A stretch of DNA of 64,000 nucleotides from Impatiens glandulifera (Eukaryota > Streptophyta > Magnoliopsida > Ericales > Balsaminaceae): positions 59,769,068-59,833,067 of the forward strand of contig NC_061862.1 of the NCBI RefSeq assembly GCF_907164915.1, written 5' to 3'. Shown here piece after piece: positions 1-14,120 of the stretch (within the stretch, counting starts at the first letter, position 1; the number at the start of each line of letters is the position of its first letter). Under the pieces are notes generated by a model. The model was not told the origin of the DNA, made no database searches, and saw nothing but the letters and a program-made list of their open reading frames with translations. The position numbers and the translations under genes are program-made.

Positions 1-1987
1 TCGATATTTTTTAGGAATTTGAAGACCTTAGATCGACGAAAGGAGTTGTCGATATTTGTCAAGAATTTGGTTTCACCTCTCTAGTCTGAATTCCAAAATG
101 AATTTATTTAGGTATTATTATCATTCTTTCCTCTTTCTTTCTTAATCTATTATATATAATTGTTTGAATAACATTATACACACATCTATTTTTATTGCAG
201 TATATTATTCATCGTACAAATCGACCTTAATGAGTTCAAGTAAGTTTTGTTTCTTTCTTACATTTATATTATCTTTCTATATAAGGTGCATGATAGATTT
301 ATTTTGATGTATGATAGATTCAAATAACAAGAATTCCAACTTAAACCGTAAAAAATATAAATCAATATCATATCTTTAATATCAAAATTTATGAATTAAA
401 ATTTAATTTTCACAATAATCTTATAAAGTTATATTATTCATTTTTATTTTCTATAAAAATGTTTTTCTAAAATAAAGTATAATTTAAATTTAAATTTTAC
501 TTTAATTTTGTTAAATTATATTTATTTACATCTTCATTCTTTGTTTTAATAAAATATAATTTAAATTTTAAAATACATAAAATTTTATTTTATTATATTT
601 ATTTAACTTTTATATTAATAGTATTTTTAAAATTTATATCATCTAAACTTTAAAAAAAAATTATCACTTTTTTTTATCAAATATAATTCAAATATTTTTA
701 AAATAATTATAATTATTTTTATATAAATGAAATTTCTCTATAAAAAATTATAATTTTAGTTTAAATTTTAAATACTTAAAATATTATTTTTTTATAATTT
801 TAGTTTAAATTTTAAATACATAAAATATTGTTTTTTTTAGTTATATATTTCTTATAATAAAATTAATATATATTTTTAAATATTCTTATAAGGTTTCATT
901 AACTTTGCTTTTGAATTAAATTTAATATTTATCGTTAATTTTTTAAATAAGTTATTAAATTTATTACTAAATTATTTTCATTAAATTTAAATTTTTATTA
1001 AATTTATTAATTTTTTATTTTTATTCAAATATAATTTAAAATTTATTTTTTAATAAAATTTATTTTTATAAAATTTAAATTTAAATTTGCATTTAAATTA
1101 TTAAAAACTTATTTTGCATTATATTTAATATGTTTTTCTATTTATTCAAATATAATTAAAATTTAAGATACATAAAATTTAAATCATAATTATTATTTAT
1201 TTTATATAAATAGAATTTCTCTATAATAAAATATATTTTAATTTAATTTTTAAATATATAAAAAGTTTTATTTTGTTTTTTACTATTAAGTATATTTTGT
1301 TTTATATATTATTATCATATTGATAATCATTTTAAGTTTTGAATTATATTTATATTAATCATTCATTCATAAAAATAATTTTATATTTTATATTAAATAT
1401 TAAATTTAATTTTAAATTATTTTTTTTATTTTATTTTTATAATTTAAACATAATTATTTTTTCTATATATATAATTTATTTATAACAAATATTATTATTT
1501 TATATATATATTTCTTATATTTAAAATATATATTTTTTAATATTATTTATAACTAATTTATACTATGAATTAAAGCATATTAACATTAAATTTATATTAA
1601 AATTGTATTTTTTTTTCTATTTAATCAAATATAATTTAAATTTTACATTGAAATTATATTTATTAAATTTAAATTTGTATTAAACTTATTAAAATATTAT
1701 ACATATTCTATATAATCAAATATAATTTAAATTTTACATTTTAAACTATATTAATTAAATTTAAATTTGTATTAAAATTTGAATTTTTATATTTAATAAA
1801 ATAAAATATATATTAAAATAAAACAATTCCTTTAATTATTATTATGTTTAATTATTTTTTATATATAATAATAATTTTTTGGTAACAAAATATAATTTTA
1901 GATTAAATTTTAAATACATGAAATAATATTTATTTTTTTTACATAAATTACTAAACAATTTGAATATGGAAATGAAGTAATATAGTA
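1..1987. repeat. Macrosatellite unit 0 (3' part only)
   Basis: This is the end of a unit cut by the window edge. It begins inside the last part of the core (the block with GGTTTCACC at 69, a possible donor after 111 and a possible last exon near 200-240) and is then AT-rich spacer from about 300. It contains no coding region. Confidence 0.85.
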
Positions 1988-4939
1988 GCTGGATATGGTT
2001 AAGGGACAACTTAGGCTTAGAAATAGTTGTCTTCAAGCTCTACGTAAAGTGTGATCTCTTTGCCTGCAAACTTTCCGGTTCCGCTCGTGGATATCACGGT
2101 CAACATCGTCGTGGACACAAAGTTAATCGTTTTCAATGTAGTAGAACCTTGTTATTCATAGTCATTCCGTCATATTCAAGGACTAGTCTAGATTCAAGGT
2201 AATTTCATTATCTAATTCAAATTCTACTGACTATTTGTGGTTATATCATATGTTTCTTTAAATGACATATTGATGTTCTAAATGTTCTCAACTCTCAAAG
2301 TCGTGGATGTCGAACGATGGTGTATTGCCTATGGCTTTCAAAAGAATCCTAAATGACAAAATGAATTTTTTTTACCGAAGGTGTTATTTCCTTATTTTTC
2401 CTTTCATTCGACCACTACTATAAATTATGAGTAACCTTATCTTGTTTAAAGAATACAAAATATTTGTTTCTCTTATTTATATATATTGTTGTTAATGTCA
2501 TCACATATGGATGATAGTAGACAAATAAATATTTTACAATTTATGTCATAAATTCTCTTATGATATTTATAGGTAAATAATGATGGGATAGGAAAAACAT
2601 ATTTGATGCTGCTGCAATGAAAGTTAATGATGTGGTATGCAATTTATTGATAATTAAAATTTTCTTCAGAATTCAATTTTCTGATTCTGAATTTTGATTT
2701 TATCTAAAGCTTGAAGGAATTCAAAGCCAATGATTCAATACGTATGAATTGGTTGAAGAATGTATTATATATGGTGTAGGGAGGATGATTGTAGATTTTA
2801 TTCCACTCCTTCTTGGGAAAGCTGAAGGTATAAATAATTATTTTATATTTTTAGATGAAACTTCATTTTTGTGTTTCTTGAATCTTAATCCCCTGTTTAC
2901 ATTGATAAGTGTGACTTTGTCTTTTGTGTTTTTCTTGTTTTGTAATCGGTCTTATTTCGGTGATGCTGAAGGAATCGATATTTTTTAGGAATTTGAAGAC
3001 CTTAGATCGATGAAAGGAGCTGTCAATATTTGTCAAGAATTTGGTTTCACCTCTCTAGTCTGAATTCCAAAATTAATTTATTTAGGTATAATTATAATTC
3101 TTTCCTCTTTCTTTCTTAATCTATTATATATAATTGTTTGAATAACATTATACACGCATCTATTTTTATTACAGACCTTCATGAGTTCAAGTAAGTTTTC
3201 TTTTCTTACTTATATTTATGTTATCTTTCTATATAATATAAGGTGAATGATACATTTTTAGATGCGTGATAGATTTATTTTGATGTAGGATAGATTATAC
3301 AAATAACAAGAATTCCAACTTTTGAAGTTGGTAAAAAAGATAAAACAATATCATATCTTTAATATCAAAATTTATAAATTAAAATTTAATTTTCACAATA
3401 AACTTATAAAATTATATTATTCATTTTTTTTAATAAAAACGTTTTTCTAAAATAAATATAATTTATATTTAAATTTTACGTTAATTTTGTTAAATTATAT
3501 TTATTTTCATCTTCATTCTTTGTTTTAATAAAATATAATTTAAATTTTAAAATACATAAAATTTTATTTTATTATATTTATTTAATTTTTATATTAAAAG
3601 TATTTTTAAAATTTATATCATCTAAACTTTAAAAAAAAAATTATCACTTTTTATTTTATCAAATATAATTCAAATATTTTTAAAATAATTATAATTATTT
3701 TTATATAAATGTAATTTCTCTATAAAAAAAATTTAATTTTAATTTAAATTTTAAATACATAAAATATTATTTATTTATTTTACTTATATATTTCTTATAT
3801 TAAAATTAATATATATTTTTAAATATTCTTATAAGGTTTATCATTAACTTTACCTTTTGAATTAAATTTTATATTTATCGTTAATTTTATAAATAAGATA
3901 TTATATTTAGTACTAAATTATTTCATTAAATTTAAATTTTTATTAAATTTATTAATTTTTTATTTTTTATTTAATCAAATATAATTTAAAATTTATTTCT
4001 TAATAAAATTTATTTTCATAAAATTTAAACTTGCATTTAAATTATTAAAAACTTATTTTGCATTATATTTAATATGTTTTTCTATGTAATCAAATATAAT
4101 TAAAATTTAAGATACATAAATTTTAAATCATAATTATTATTTATTTTATATAAATATAATTTCTCTATAACAAAATATATTTTAATTTAAATTTTAAATA
4201 CATAAAAAGTATTTTGTTTTTGTTTTTTTATTATAAATATATTATTTTAAAATATTCTTATAATATTGATAATTAAGTTTAAGTTTTGAATTATATTTAT
4301 ATTAATAATTAATTTATAAAAATAATTATATATTTTACATTAAATATTAAATTTAATTTTGAATTAATTTTTTTTATTTTGTTTTTATTATTTTAACATA
4401 ATTATTTTTTCTATAAATATATTTTATTTATAACAAATATTATTTTGTTTTTTAATTATATATTTCTTATATTTAGAATATATATTTTTTAATATTATTT
4501 ATAACTAATTTATATAATGAATTAAAGTGTATTAACATTAAATTTGTATTAAAATTGTATTTTTTTTTTCAATTTAATCAAATATAATTTAAATTTTACA
4601 TTAAAATTATTTTTATTAAATTTAAATTTGCATTAAACTTATTAAAATTGTATACATATTCTATATAATCAAATATAATTTAAATTTTACATTTTAAACT
4701 TATTTTCATTAAATTTAAGTTTGTATTAAAATTTGAATTTTTTATTTAATAAAATAAAATTTATTTTTAAATAAAACAATTCCTTTAATTATTATTATGT
4801 TTAATTATTTTTTTTATATAATAATAATTTCTTCATAACAAAATATAATTTTAAATTAAATTTTAAATACATAAAATAATATTTATTTTTTTACATAAAA
4901 TACTTAAAATTTTGAATTTGGAAACGATGTAATATAGTA
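1988..4939. repeat. Macrosatellite unit 1
   Basis: Full unit of 2952 bp. Core from 1988 to about 3200. It includes an open stretch at 2749-2988 on the plus strand whose segment CIIYGVGRMIVDFIPLLLGK is also found in units 3 and 4, followed by a T-rich intron-like stretch. Spacer from about 3300 to 4939. The core reading frame is broken by small indels relative to other units, for example near 2010. Confidence 0.9.
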
Positions 4940-5413
4940 GCTCGATATGGTTAAAGGACAACTTTTTAGGCTTCAAAAAATAGTTGTCGTCAAGCTCTAC
5001 GTAAAGAGTGATCTCTTTGTCTCCAAACATTCCGGTTCCGCTCGTGGATATCTCGGTCAATATCGTCTTGGACAGAAAGTTAATAGTCTTCAATGTAGTA
5101 GAACTTTGTTATTCATAGTCATTCCGTCATATTCAAGTACCAGTCTGGATCCAAGGTATTCTACTGACTATTTGTGGTTATATCATATGTTTCTTAACAT
5201 GACATATTGATGTTCTAAAGGTTCTCAATTCTCAAAGTTGTGGATGTCGAACTATCATAGTGATGGTGTATTGCCTATGGCTTTCAAAAGAATCCTAAAT
5301 GACAAAATGAATTTTTTTTACAGGTGTTATTTCCTTATTTTACCTTTCATTCGACCACTACTATAAATTATGAGTAACCTTATCTTGTTTAAGGAATACA
5401 AAATACTTGTTTC

Positions 5414-5459
<46 letters not shown>

Positions 5460-7902
5460 TTGTTAATGTCATCACATATGAATCATAATAGACAAACAAA
5501 TATTTTACAATTCATGTCACATATTCTCTTATGATATTTATAGGTAATAATGATGGGATAGGAAGAACATAACTGGATGCCGATGCAATTAAAGTTGTTG
5601 ATGCGGTATGCAATTTATTGATAATTAAAATTTTCTTCTGATTTTGAATTTTGACTTTGACTTTGTCTTTTGTGTTTTTTCTTGTTTTGTAATTGACCTT
5701 ATTTCGGTGATGCTGAAGGAATCGATATTTTTCAAGAATTTGAAGACCTTGGATCGACGAAAGGAGTTGTCGATATTTATCAAGAATTTGGTTTCACCTC
5801 TTTTGTCTGAATTCCAAAATGAATTTATTTAGGTATAATTATAATTCTTTCCTCTTTCTTTCTTAATCTATTATATATAATTGTTTGAATAACATTATAC
5901 ACATCTATTTTTATTGCAGTATATTATTCATCGTACAAATCGACCTTCATGAGTTCAAGTAAGTTTTCTTTTATTACTTACATTTATATTATCTTATAAC
6001 TGTATAAGGTGAATGATACATTTTTAGATGCGTGATAGATTTATTTTGATGTAGGATAGATTATACAAATAACAAGAATTCCAACTTTTTAAGTTGGTAA
6101 AAAAAACAAACCAATATCATATCTTTAATATCAAAATTTTTAAATTAAAATTTAATTTTCACAATAAACTTATAAAATTATATTATTCATTTTTATTTTC
6201 TATAAAAACGTTTTTCTAAGATAAAATATAATTTAAATTTAAAATTTACTTTAATTTTGTTAAATTATATTTATTTACATCTTCATTCTTTGTTTTAATA
6301 AAATATAATTTAAATTTTAAAATACATGAAATTTTATTTTATTATATTTATTTTATTTTTATATTGAAAGTATTTTTAAAATTTATATCATTTAAACTTT
6401 AAACAAAAATATTTTCACTTTTTTTTTATCAAATATAATTCAAATATTTTTACAATAATTATAATTATTTTTATATAAATGTAATTTCTTTATAAAAAAT
6501 TATAATTTTAGTTTAAATTTTAAATACATAAAATATATATATTTTTTTACTTATACATTTCTTATAATAAAATTAATATATATTTTTAAATATTCTTATA
6601 AGGTTTATCATTAACTTTACCTTTTGAATTAAATTTTATATATTTATCGTTAATTTATAAATAAGTTATTATATTTAGTACTAAATTATTTTCACTAAAT
6701 TTAATTTTTTTAAAATTTATTAATATTTTATTTTTTATTTAATCAAATATAATTTAAAATTTATTTTTTAATAAAATTTATTTTCATAAAATTTAAATTT
6801 GAATTTAAATTATTAAAAACTTATTTTGTATTAAATTTAATATGTTTTTATATTTATACAAATATAATTAAAATTTAAGATACATAAAATTGAAATCATA
6901 ATTATTATTTATTTTATATAAATATAATTTCTCTATAACAAAATATATTTTAATTTAATTTTTAAATACATGAAAAGTATTTTTTTTATTCTTTTTTAAT
7001 TATACTTATAATATTTATAATTTATTTTATGTTTTGAATTAAACTTATATTAATAATTAATTCATAAAAAAATTATATTTTTCATTAAATATTAAATTAA
7101 ATTTTGAATTAAAAAACTCTTATTTAATTTTTATTATTTTAACATAATTATTATTTTAACATAATTATCTCTATTAATAATTGTTTTTGTTTTTTACTAT
7201 TAAGTATATTTTTAAAAAAATATTCTTATCATATTGATAATTAATTTTAAGTTTTGAATTATATTTATATTAATCATTAATTCATAAAAATAACTTTAAA
7301 TTTCACATTAAATATTAAATTTAATTTTGAATTAATTTTTTTTATTTTGTTTTTATAATTTTAACATAATTATTTTTTCTATAAATATAATTTATTTTTA
7401 ACAAATATTATTTGATTTTTAATTATATATTTCTTATATTTAGAATATATATTTTTTAATATTATTTATATCTAATTTATACTATGAATTAAAGCGTATT
7501 AACATTAAATTTGTATTAAAATTATATTTTTTTTATTTAATCAAATATAATTTAAATTTTACTTTGAAATTATTTTTATTACATTTAGATTTGTATTAAA
7601 CTTATTAAAATTGTATACATATTCTATATAATCAAATATAATTTAAATTTTACATTTTAAACTAATTTCATTAAATATAAATTTGTATTAAAACTTGAAT
7701 TTTTTTATTTAATAAAATAAAATTTATATTAAAATAAAACAATTCTTTTAAATATTATTATGTTTAATTATTTTTTATATATAATAATAATTTCTTCATA
7801 ACAAATTATAATTTTAGATTAAATTTTAAATACATAAAATAATATTTATTTTTTTACATAAAATACTAAAAATTTTGAATCTGGAAACGATGTAATATAG
7901 TA
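4940..7902. repeat. Macrosatellite unit 2, with a deletion and an extra spacer segment
   Basis: Full unit of 2963 bp, but rearranged. The core block coding CIIYGV in other units is missing between about 5638 and 5660, where two flanking sequences are joined directly. The spacer carries an additional segment at about 6970-7200. An AT dinucleotide run sits at about 5418-5454. The two changes nearly cancel in length, so the unit looks normal in size. Confidence 0.85.
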
Positions 7903-10769
7903 GCTCGATATGGTTAAGGGACAACTTAGGCTTCAAAAATAGTTGTCTTCAAGCTCTACGTAAAGAGTGATCTCTTTGTCTGTAAACTTTCCAGTTCCGC
8001 TCTTGGATATCTCGGTCAACATCGTCGTGGACACAAAGTTAATCATCTTTAATGTAGTAGAACCTTGTTATTCATAGTCATTCTGTCATATTCAAGGGCA
8101 GTCTGGATTCAGGTAAATCATTATCTAATTCAAATTCAACTGACTATTTGTGGTTATATCATATGTTTCTTAACATGACATATTGATGTTGTAAAGGTTC
8201 TCAATTCTCAAAGTCGTGCACGTCGAACTATCATAGTGGTGGTGTATTGCCTATGGCTTTCAAAAGAATCCTAAATGACAAAATGATTTTTTTTTTTACC
8301 GAAGGTGTTATTTCTTATTTTACCTTTCATTCGACAACTACAATAAATTATGAGTAACCTTATCTTGTTTAGAGAATAGAAAATATTTGTTTCTCTTATT
8401 TATATATATATTGTTGTTAATGTCATCACATATGGATCATAGTAGACAAACAAATATTTTAAAATTCATGTCATATATTCTCTTATGATATTTATAGGTA
8501 AATAATGATGGGATAAGAAAAAACATCACTTGATGCTGCTGCAATGAAAGTTAATGATGTGTGGTATGCAATTTATTGATAATTAAAATTTTCTTCACAT
8601 TTCAACATTCTGATTCTGAATTTTGATTTCATCTATAGCCTAGACGAATCCCAAGCCAATGATTCAAGACGTATGAATTGGTTGAAATATGTATTATATA
8701 TGGTGTAAAGAGGATGATTGTAGATTTTATTCCACTCCTTCTTGGGAAAGCTGAAGGTATAAATAATTATATTATATTTTTAGATGAAACTCCATTTTTG
8801 TGTTTCTTGAATCTTAAATCCATGTTTACATTAATAATTGTGACTTTGTCTTTTGTGTTTTTTTCTTGTTTTGTAATTGGCCTTATTTCGGTAATGCTGA
8901 AGGAATTGATCTTTTACAGGAATTTGAAGATCTTGGGTCGACGAAAGGAGTTGTCGATATTTGTCAAGAATTTGGTTTCACCTCTCTAGTCTGAATTCCA
9001 AAATGAATTTATTTAGGTATAATTATAATTCTTTTTGCTTTTTTTCTTAATCTATTATATATAATTGTTTGAATAACATTATACACACATCTATTTTTAT
9101 TACAGTATATTATTCATCTGAAAGATCGACTTTCATGAGTTCAAGTAAGTTTTTTTCTTACTTAAATTTATATTATCTTTCTATATAAGATTTCTATATA
9201 ATATACATGATACGTTTTTAGATAGATGATAGATTTATTTTTATATACGTTAGATTGTGCAAATTATAAGAATTCCAACTTTTTAAGTTTTTTAAAAAAA
9301 AAAACAATATCATTAATATCAAAATTTATAAATTAAAATCTTATTTTCACAATAAACTTATAAACTTATATTATTTATTTTTATTTTTTATAAAAACGTT
9401 TTTCTAAAAACAATATAATTCAAATTTAAATTTTGTATTAAATTTATTAAATTAAATTTATTTACATATTCCTTCTTTTCTTTAATAAAATATAATTTAA
9501 ATTTTAAAATATATAATTTTTTATTTTATTATATGTACCTAATTTTTATATTAAAAATATTTTTAAAATTTATATCAACTAAATTTTTTATTACTTTTTT
9601 TTAATCAAATATAATTCAAATATTTTTGAAATAATTATAATTATTTTTATATAAATGTAATTTCTCTATAACAAATTATAATTTTAGTTTAAATTTTAAA
9701 TAGATAAAATATTATTTATTTTTTTACATATATATTTCTTATAATAAAATTAATATATATATTTAAATATTCTTATAAGGTTTAAATTTACCTTTTAAAT
9801 TAAATTTTATATTCTATTGTTAATTTTATAAATAAGCTATTTATATTTCGTATTAAATTATTTTCATTAAATTTATTAAGATTTTATTTTTTTAATAAAA
9901 TATTATCTAAATCTAAGTTTTTAATTAAACATATTTTCATAAAATTTAAATTTTCATTTAAATTATTAAAAACTTATTTTGCATTATATTTTATATGTTT
10001 TTCTACTTAATCAAATATAATAAAATTTTAAAATACCTTAAATTTAAATCAAAAATATTACTTTAAATTTTTTATTTTTAGCATAATTATTATTTATTTT
10101 ATATAAATATGATTTTCCTATAAAAAAATATATTTTAATTTAATTTTTAAATAAATGAAAATTATTTTTTAGTTTTTTACTATTAAATATATTATTTATT
10201 TTGTTTAAATATACTTATAATATTTATAATTAATTTTAAGTTTTGAATTAAGCTTATATTAATCATTAATTCATAAAAAAACATATATTTTTAATTAAAT
10301 ATTAAATTTAATTTTTAATTAAAAAACTCTTATTTAATTTTTATTATTTTAACATAATAATTTTTTATATAATTATAATTTATCTATAAAAAATATTTAT
10401 TAGTTTTTTAATTAAATATTTCTTATATATAGAATATATATTTTTTAATATTCTTTATAACTAATTTTGAACTATGAATTAAAGTGGTATTTATATTAAA
10501 TTTGTATTAAAATTATATTTTTTCTATTTAATCAAATATAATTTAAATTTTAAATTTTAACTTATTTTTATTAAATTTAAATTTGTATTCAATTTTGTAT
10601 TTTTTTATTTAATAAAACAATTTCTTTAATTATTTTTTATATATAATAATAATTTTTTTGTAACAAAATATAATTTTAGATTAAATTTTAAATACATAAA
10701 ATAATATTTATTTTTTTTACATAAAATACTTAAAATTTTGAATCTAATTAGAAATGAAGTAATATAATA
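7903..10769. repeat. Macrosatellite unit 3
   Basis: Full unit of 2867 bp. The longest open core segment is 8678-8989 (+), covering the CIIYGV block and, after read-through of an intron-like T-rich stretch, the block encoding RRKELSIFVKNLVSPL. Spacer from about 9250. Confidence 0.88.
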
Positions 10770-13508
10770 GCTCGATATGGTTAAGGGACAATTTAGGCTT
10801 CAAAAAGTAGTTGTCGTGAAGCTCTACGTAAAGAGTGATTTCTTCGCCTGCAAACTTTCCGGTTCCGCGCGTGGATATCTCGATCAACATAGTTGCGGAC
10901 ACAAAGTTAATTGTCTTCAAAGTAGTAGAACTTTATTATTTATAGTCATTCCTATGAATTCATATTCAAGGATCAGTCTGTATCTAATAGTCTGTATCCA
11001 ATGTAATTTTATTAACTAATTCAAATTCTACTGACTATTTGTGGTTATATCATATGTTTCTTAACATGACATATTGATGTTCTAAAAGGTTCTCAATTCT
11101 CAAAGGCGTGGATGTCGAACTATCATGGTGATGGAGTATTGGCTATGGTTTTCAAAAGTATCTTAAACAACAAAATAATTTTTTTTTACCAAAGGTGATA
11201 TTTCCTTATTTTACCTTTATTCGACCACTACTATAAATTATGAGTAATCTTATCTTGTTTAAATAATACAAAATATTTTTTCTCTTTTGTTAATGTCATC
11301 ACATATGTATCATAATCAAATATTTTACAATTCATGTCATATATTCTCTTATGATATTTGTAGGTAAATAATGATGGGATAGGAAGAACATCACTGGATG
11401 CTGATGCAATAAAAGTTGTTGCTACGGTATGCAATTTTTTTATAATCAAAATTTTATTCACTAATTTCAACTTTGTGATTCTTAATTTTGATTTCATATG
11501 TAGCCTGGAGGACAAACAATGATTCAAGACTTATGAAGACTTATGAATTGGTTGAAGAATGTATTATATATGGTGTAAAGAGGATGATTGTAAATTTTAT
11601 TCCACCTTGAATCTTAAACCCTTGTTTACATTGATAAGTGTGACTTTATCTTTTGTGTTTTTTCTTGTTTTGTAATTGGCCTTATTTTAGTGATGCTGAA
11701 GGAATCGATCTTTTTTAGGAATTTGAAGACCTTGGATCGACGACGAAAGGAGTTTTGATATTTGTCAAGAATTTGATTTCACCTCTCTCTAGTCTGAATT
11801 CCAAAATGAATTTATTTAGGTATAATTATATTTTTTTCCTCTTTATTTCTTAATCTAGTATATATAACTGGTTGAATAAAATTATACCCATCTATTTTTA
11901 TTGCAGTATATTATTCATCTTAAAAATCGACTTTCATGAGTTCAAGTAAGTTTTCTTTTCTTACTTAAATTTATATTATCTTTCTATATAAGATGCATTT
12001 CTATATAAGATGCATGATACATTTTAAGATGGAAGATAAATTTATTTTAATGTAGATTAGATTGTACAAATTATAAGAATTCCAACTTGTTAAGTTTGTA
12101 AAAAAAAAAAAACAATATCATATCTTTAATATCAAAATTTATAAATTAAAATTTAATTTTCACAATAAACTTATATAGTTATATTATTTATTTTTATTTT
12201 CTATAAAAATATTTTTTCTAAAACAAAATATAATTTAAATTTAAATTTTGCATTAATTTTATTAAATTATATTTATTTACATCTTCATTCTTTGTATTAA
12301 TAAAATATAATTTAAATTTTAAAATATATAAAATTTTATTTTATTATATTTGCCTAAATTTTATATTAAATGTATTTTTAAAATTTATATAAATTAAACT
12401 TTTAAAAAAAAAATTATTATTATTTTTATATAATCAAATATAATTCAAATATTTTTCAAATAATTATTATTTTTATATAAATGTAATTTCTCTAAAATAA
12501 ATTATAATTTTAGTTTAAATTCTAAATACATAAAATATTATTTATTTTTCTTACTTATATATTTCTTATAATAAAATTAATATATATTTTTAAATATTCT
12601 TATAATGTATATCAATAACTTTACATTTTGAATTAAATTTTATATTTATCTTTTATAAATAAACTATTATATTTAGTATTAAATTATTTTCATTAAATAA
12701 TTTTTTATTAAATTTATTAAGATTTCATTTTTTTAATCAAAATATAATTAAACTTAAAAATAAATAAAATTTAAATCACAATTATTACTTTAAATTTTAT
12801 GATTTTTACATAATAATTATTTATTTTATATAAAATATGATTTCTCTATAAAAAAAATGTATTTTAATTTAATTTTTAAATACATGAAAAATATTTTTTT
12901 TATTCTTTTTTAATTATACTTATAATATTTATAATTTATTTTATGTTTTGAATTAAACTTATATTAATAATTAATTCATAAAAAAATTATATTTTTCATT
13001 AAATATTAAATTAAATTTTGAATTAAAAAACTCTTATTTAATTTTTATTATTTTAACATAATTATTTTTTATATAATTATAATTTATCAATAACAAATAT
13101 TATTTAATTTTTAATTATATATTTCTTATATTTATAATATTTTTTAATATTATTTAAAACTAATTTTAAACTATAAATTAAAGCATATTTACATTAAATT
13201 TGTATTAAAATTATTAAAATTTTATTATTTTCTATTTAATCAAATATAATTTAAATTTTACATTAAAATTATTTAAATTTAAATTTGCATTAAACTTATT
13301 AAAATTGTATATATTTTATTTAATCAAATATAATTTAAATTTTACATTTTAAACTTATTTTCATTAAATTTAAATTTGTATTAAATTTTGAATTTTTATT
13401 TAACAAAATATAATTTTAGATTAAATTTTAAATACATAAAATAATATTTATTTTTTTACATAAAATATTTAAAATTTTGAATCTAACTGGAAACAAAGTA
13501 ATATAGTA
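10770..13508. repeat. Macrosatellite unit 4
   Basis: Full unit of 2739 bp, the shortest of the four. The first core block is open on the plus strand at 10777-11019. The CIIYGV block near 11560 is followed by a deletion that removes most of the next intron-like stretch. The spacer segment at about 12884-13064 is almost identical to the extra segment in unit 2. Confidence 0.88.
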
Positions 13509-14073
13509 GCTCGATATTGTTAAGGGACAACTTAGGCTTCAAAAAATAGTTGTTGTCAAGCTCTACGTAAAGAGTGATCTTTTTGCCTGCAAATTTTTTC
13601 GGTTCCGCGCGTTGATATCTTAGTCAACATCGTCGCGGACACAAAGTTAATCGTCTTCAATGTAGTAGAACCTTGTTACTCATAATTATTCCGTCATATT
13701 CAAGGACCAGTCTGGATCCAAGGTAATTTCATTATCTAATTCAAATTCTACTAACTATTTGTGGTTATATCATATGTTTCTTAACATGACATATTGATGT
13801 TCTAAAAGGTTCTCAATTCTCAAAGTCGTGGATGTCGAACTATCATGGTGATGGAGTATTGCCTATGGCTTTCAAAAGAATCCTAAACGACAAAATGAAA
13901 AAAAAAATTACCGAAGGTATTATTTCCTTATTTTACCTTTCAAAAGAATCCTGAACGACAAAATGAAATTTTTATTACCAAATGTGTAATTTCCTTGTTT
14001 TACCTTTATTCGAACACTTATATAAATTATGAGTAACATTATCTTGTTTAAGGAATACAAAATATTTGTTTCT

Positions 14074-14120
<47 letters not shown>

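Noticed and set aside
4863..5093. Minus-strand 76-aa ORF in the satellite core
   Set aside because: It is antisense to the more widely open plus-strand block, and its frame breaks in other units. I could not decide the coding strand, so I call neither a gene.
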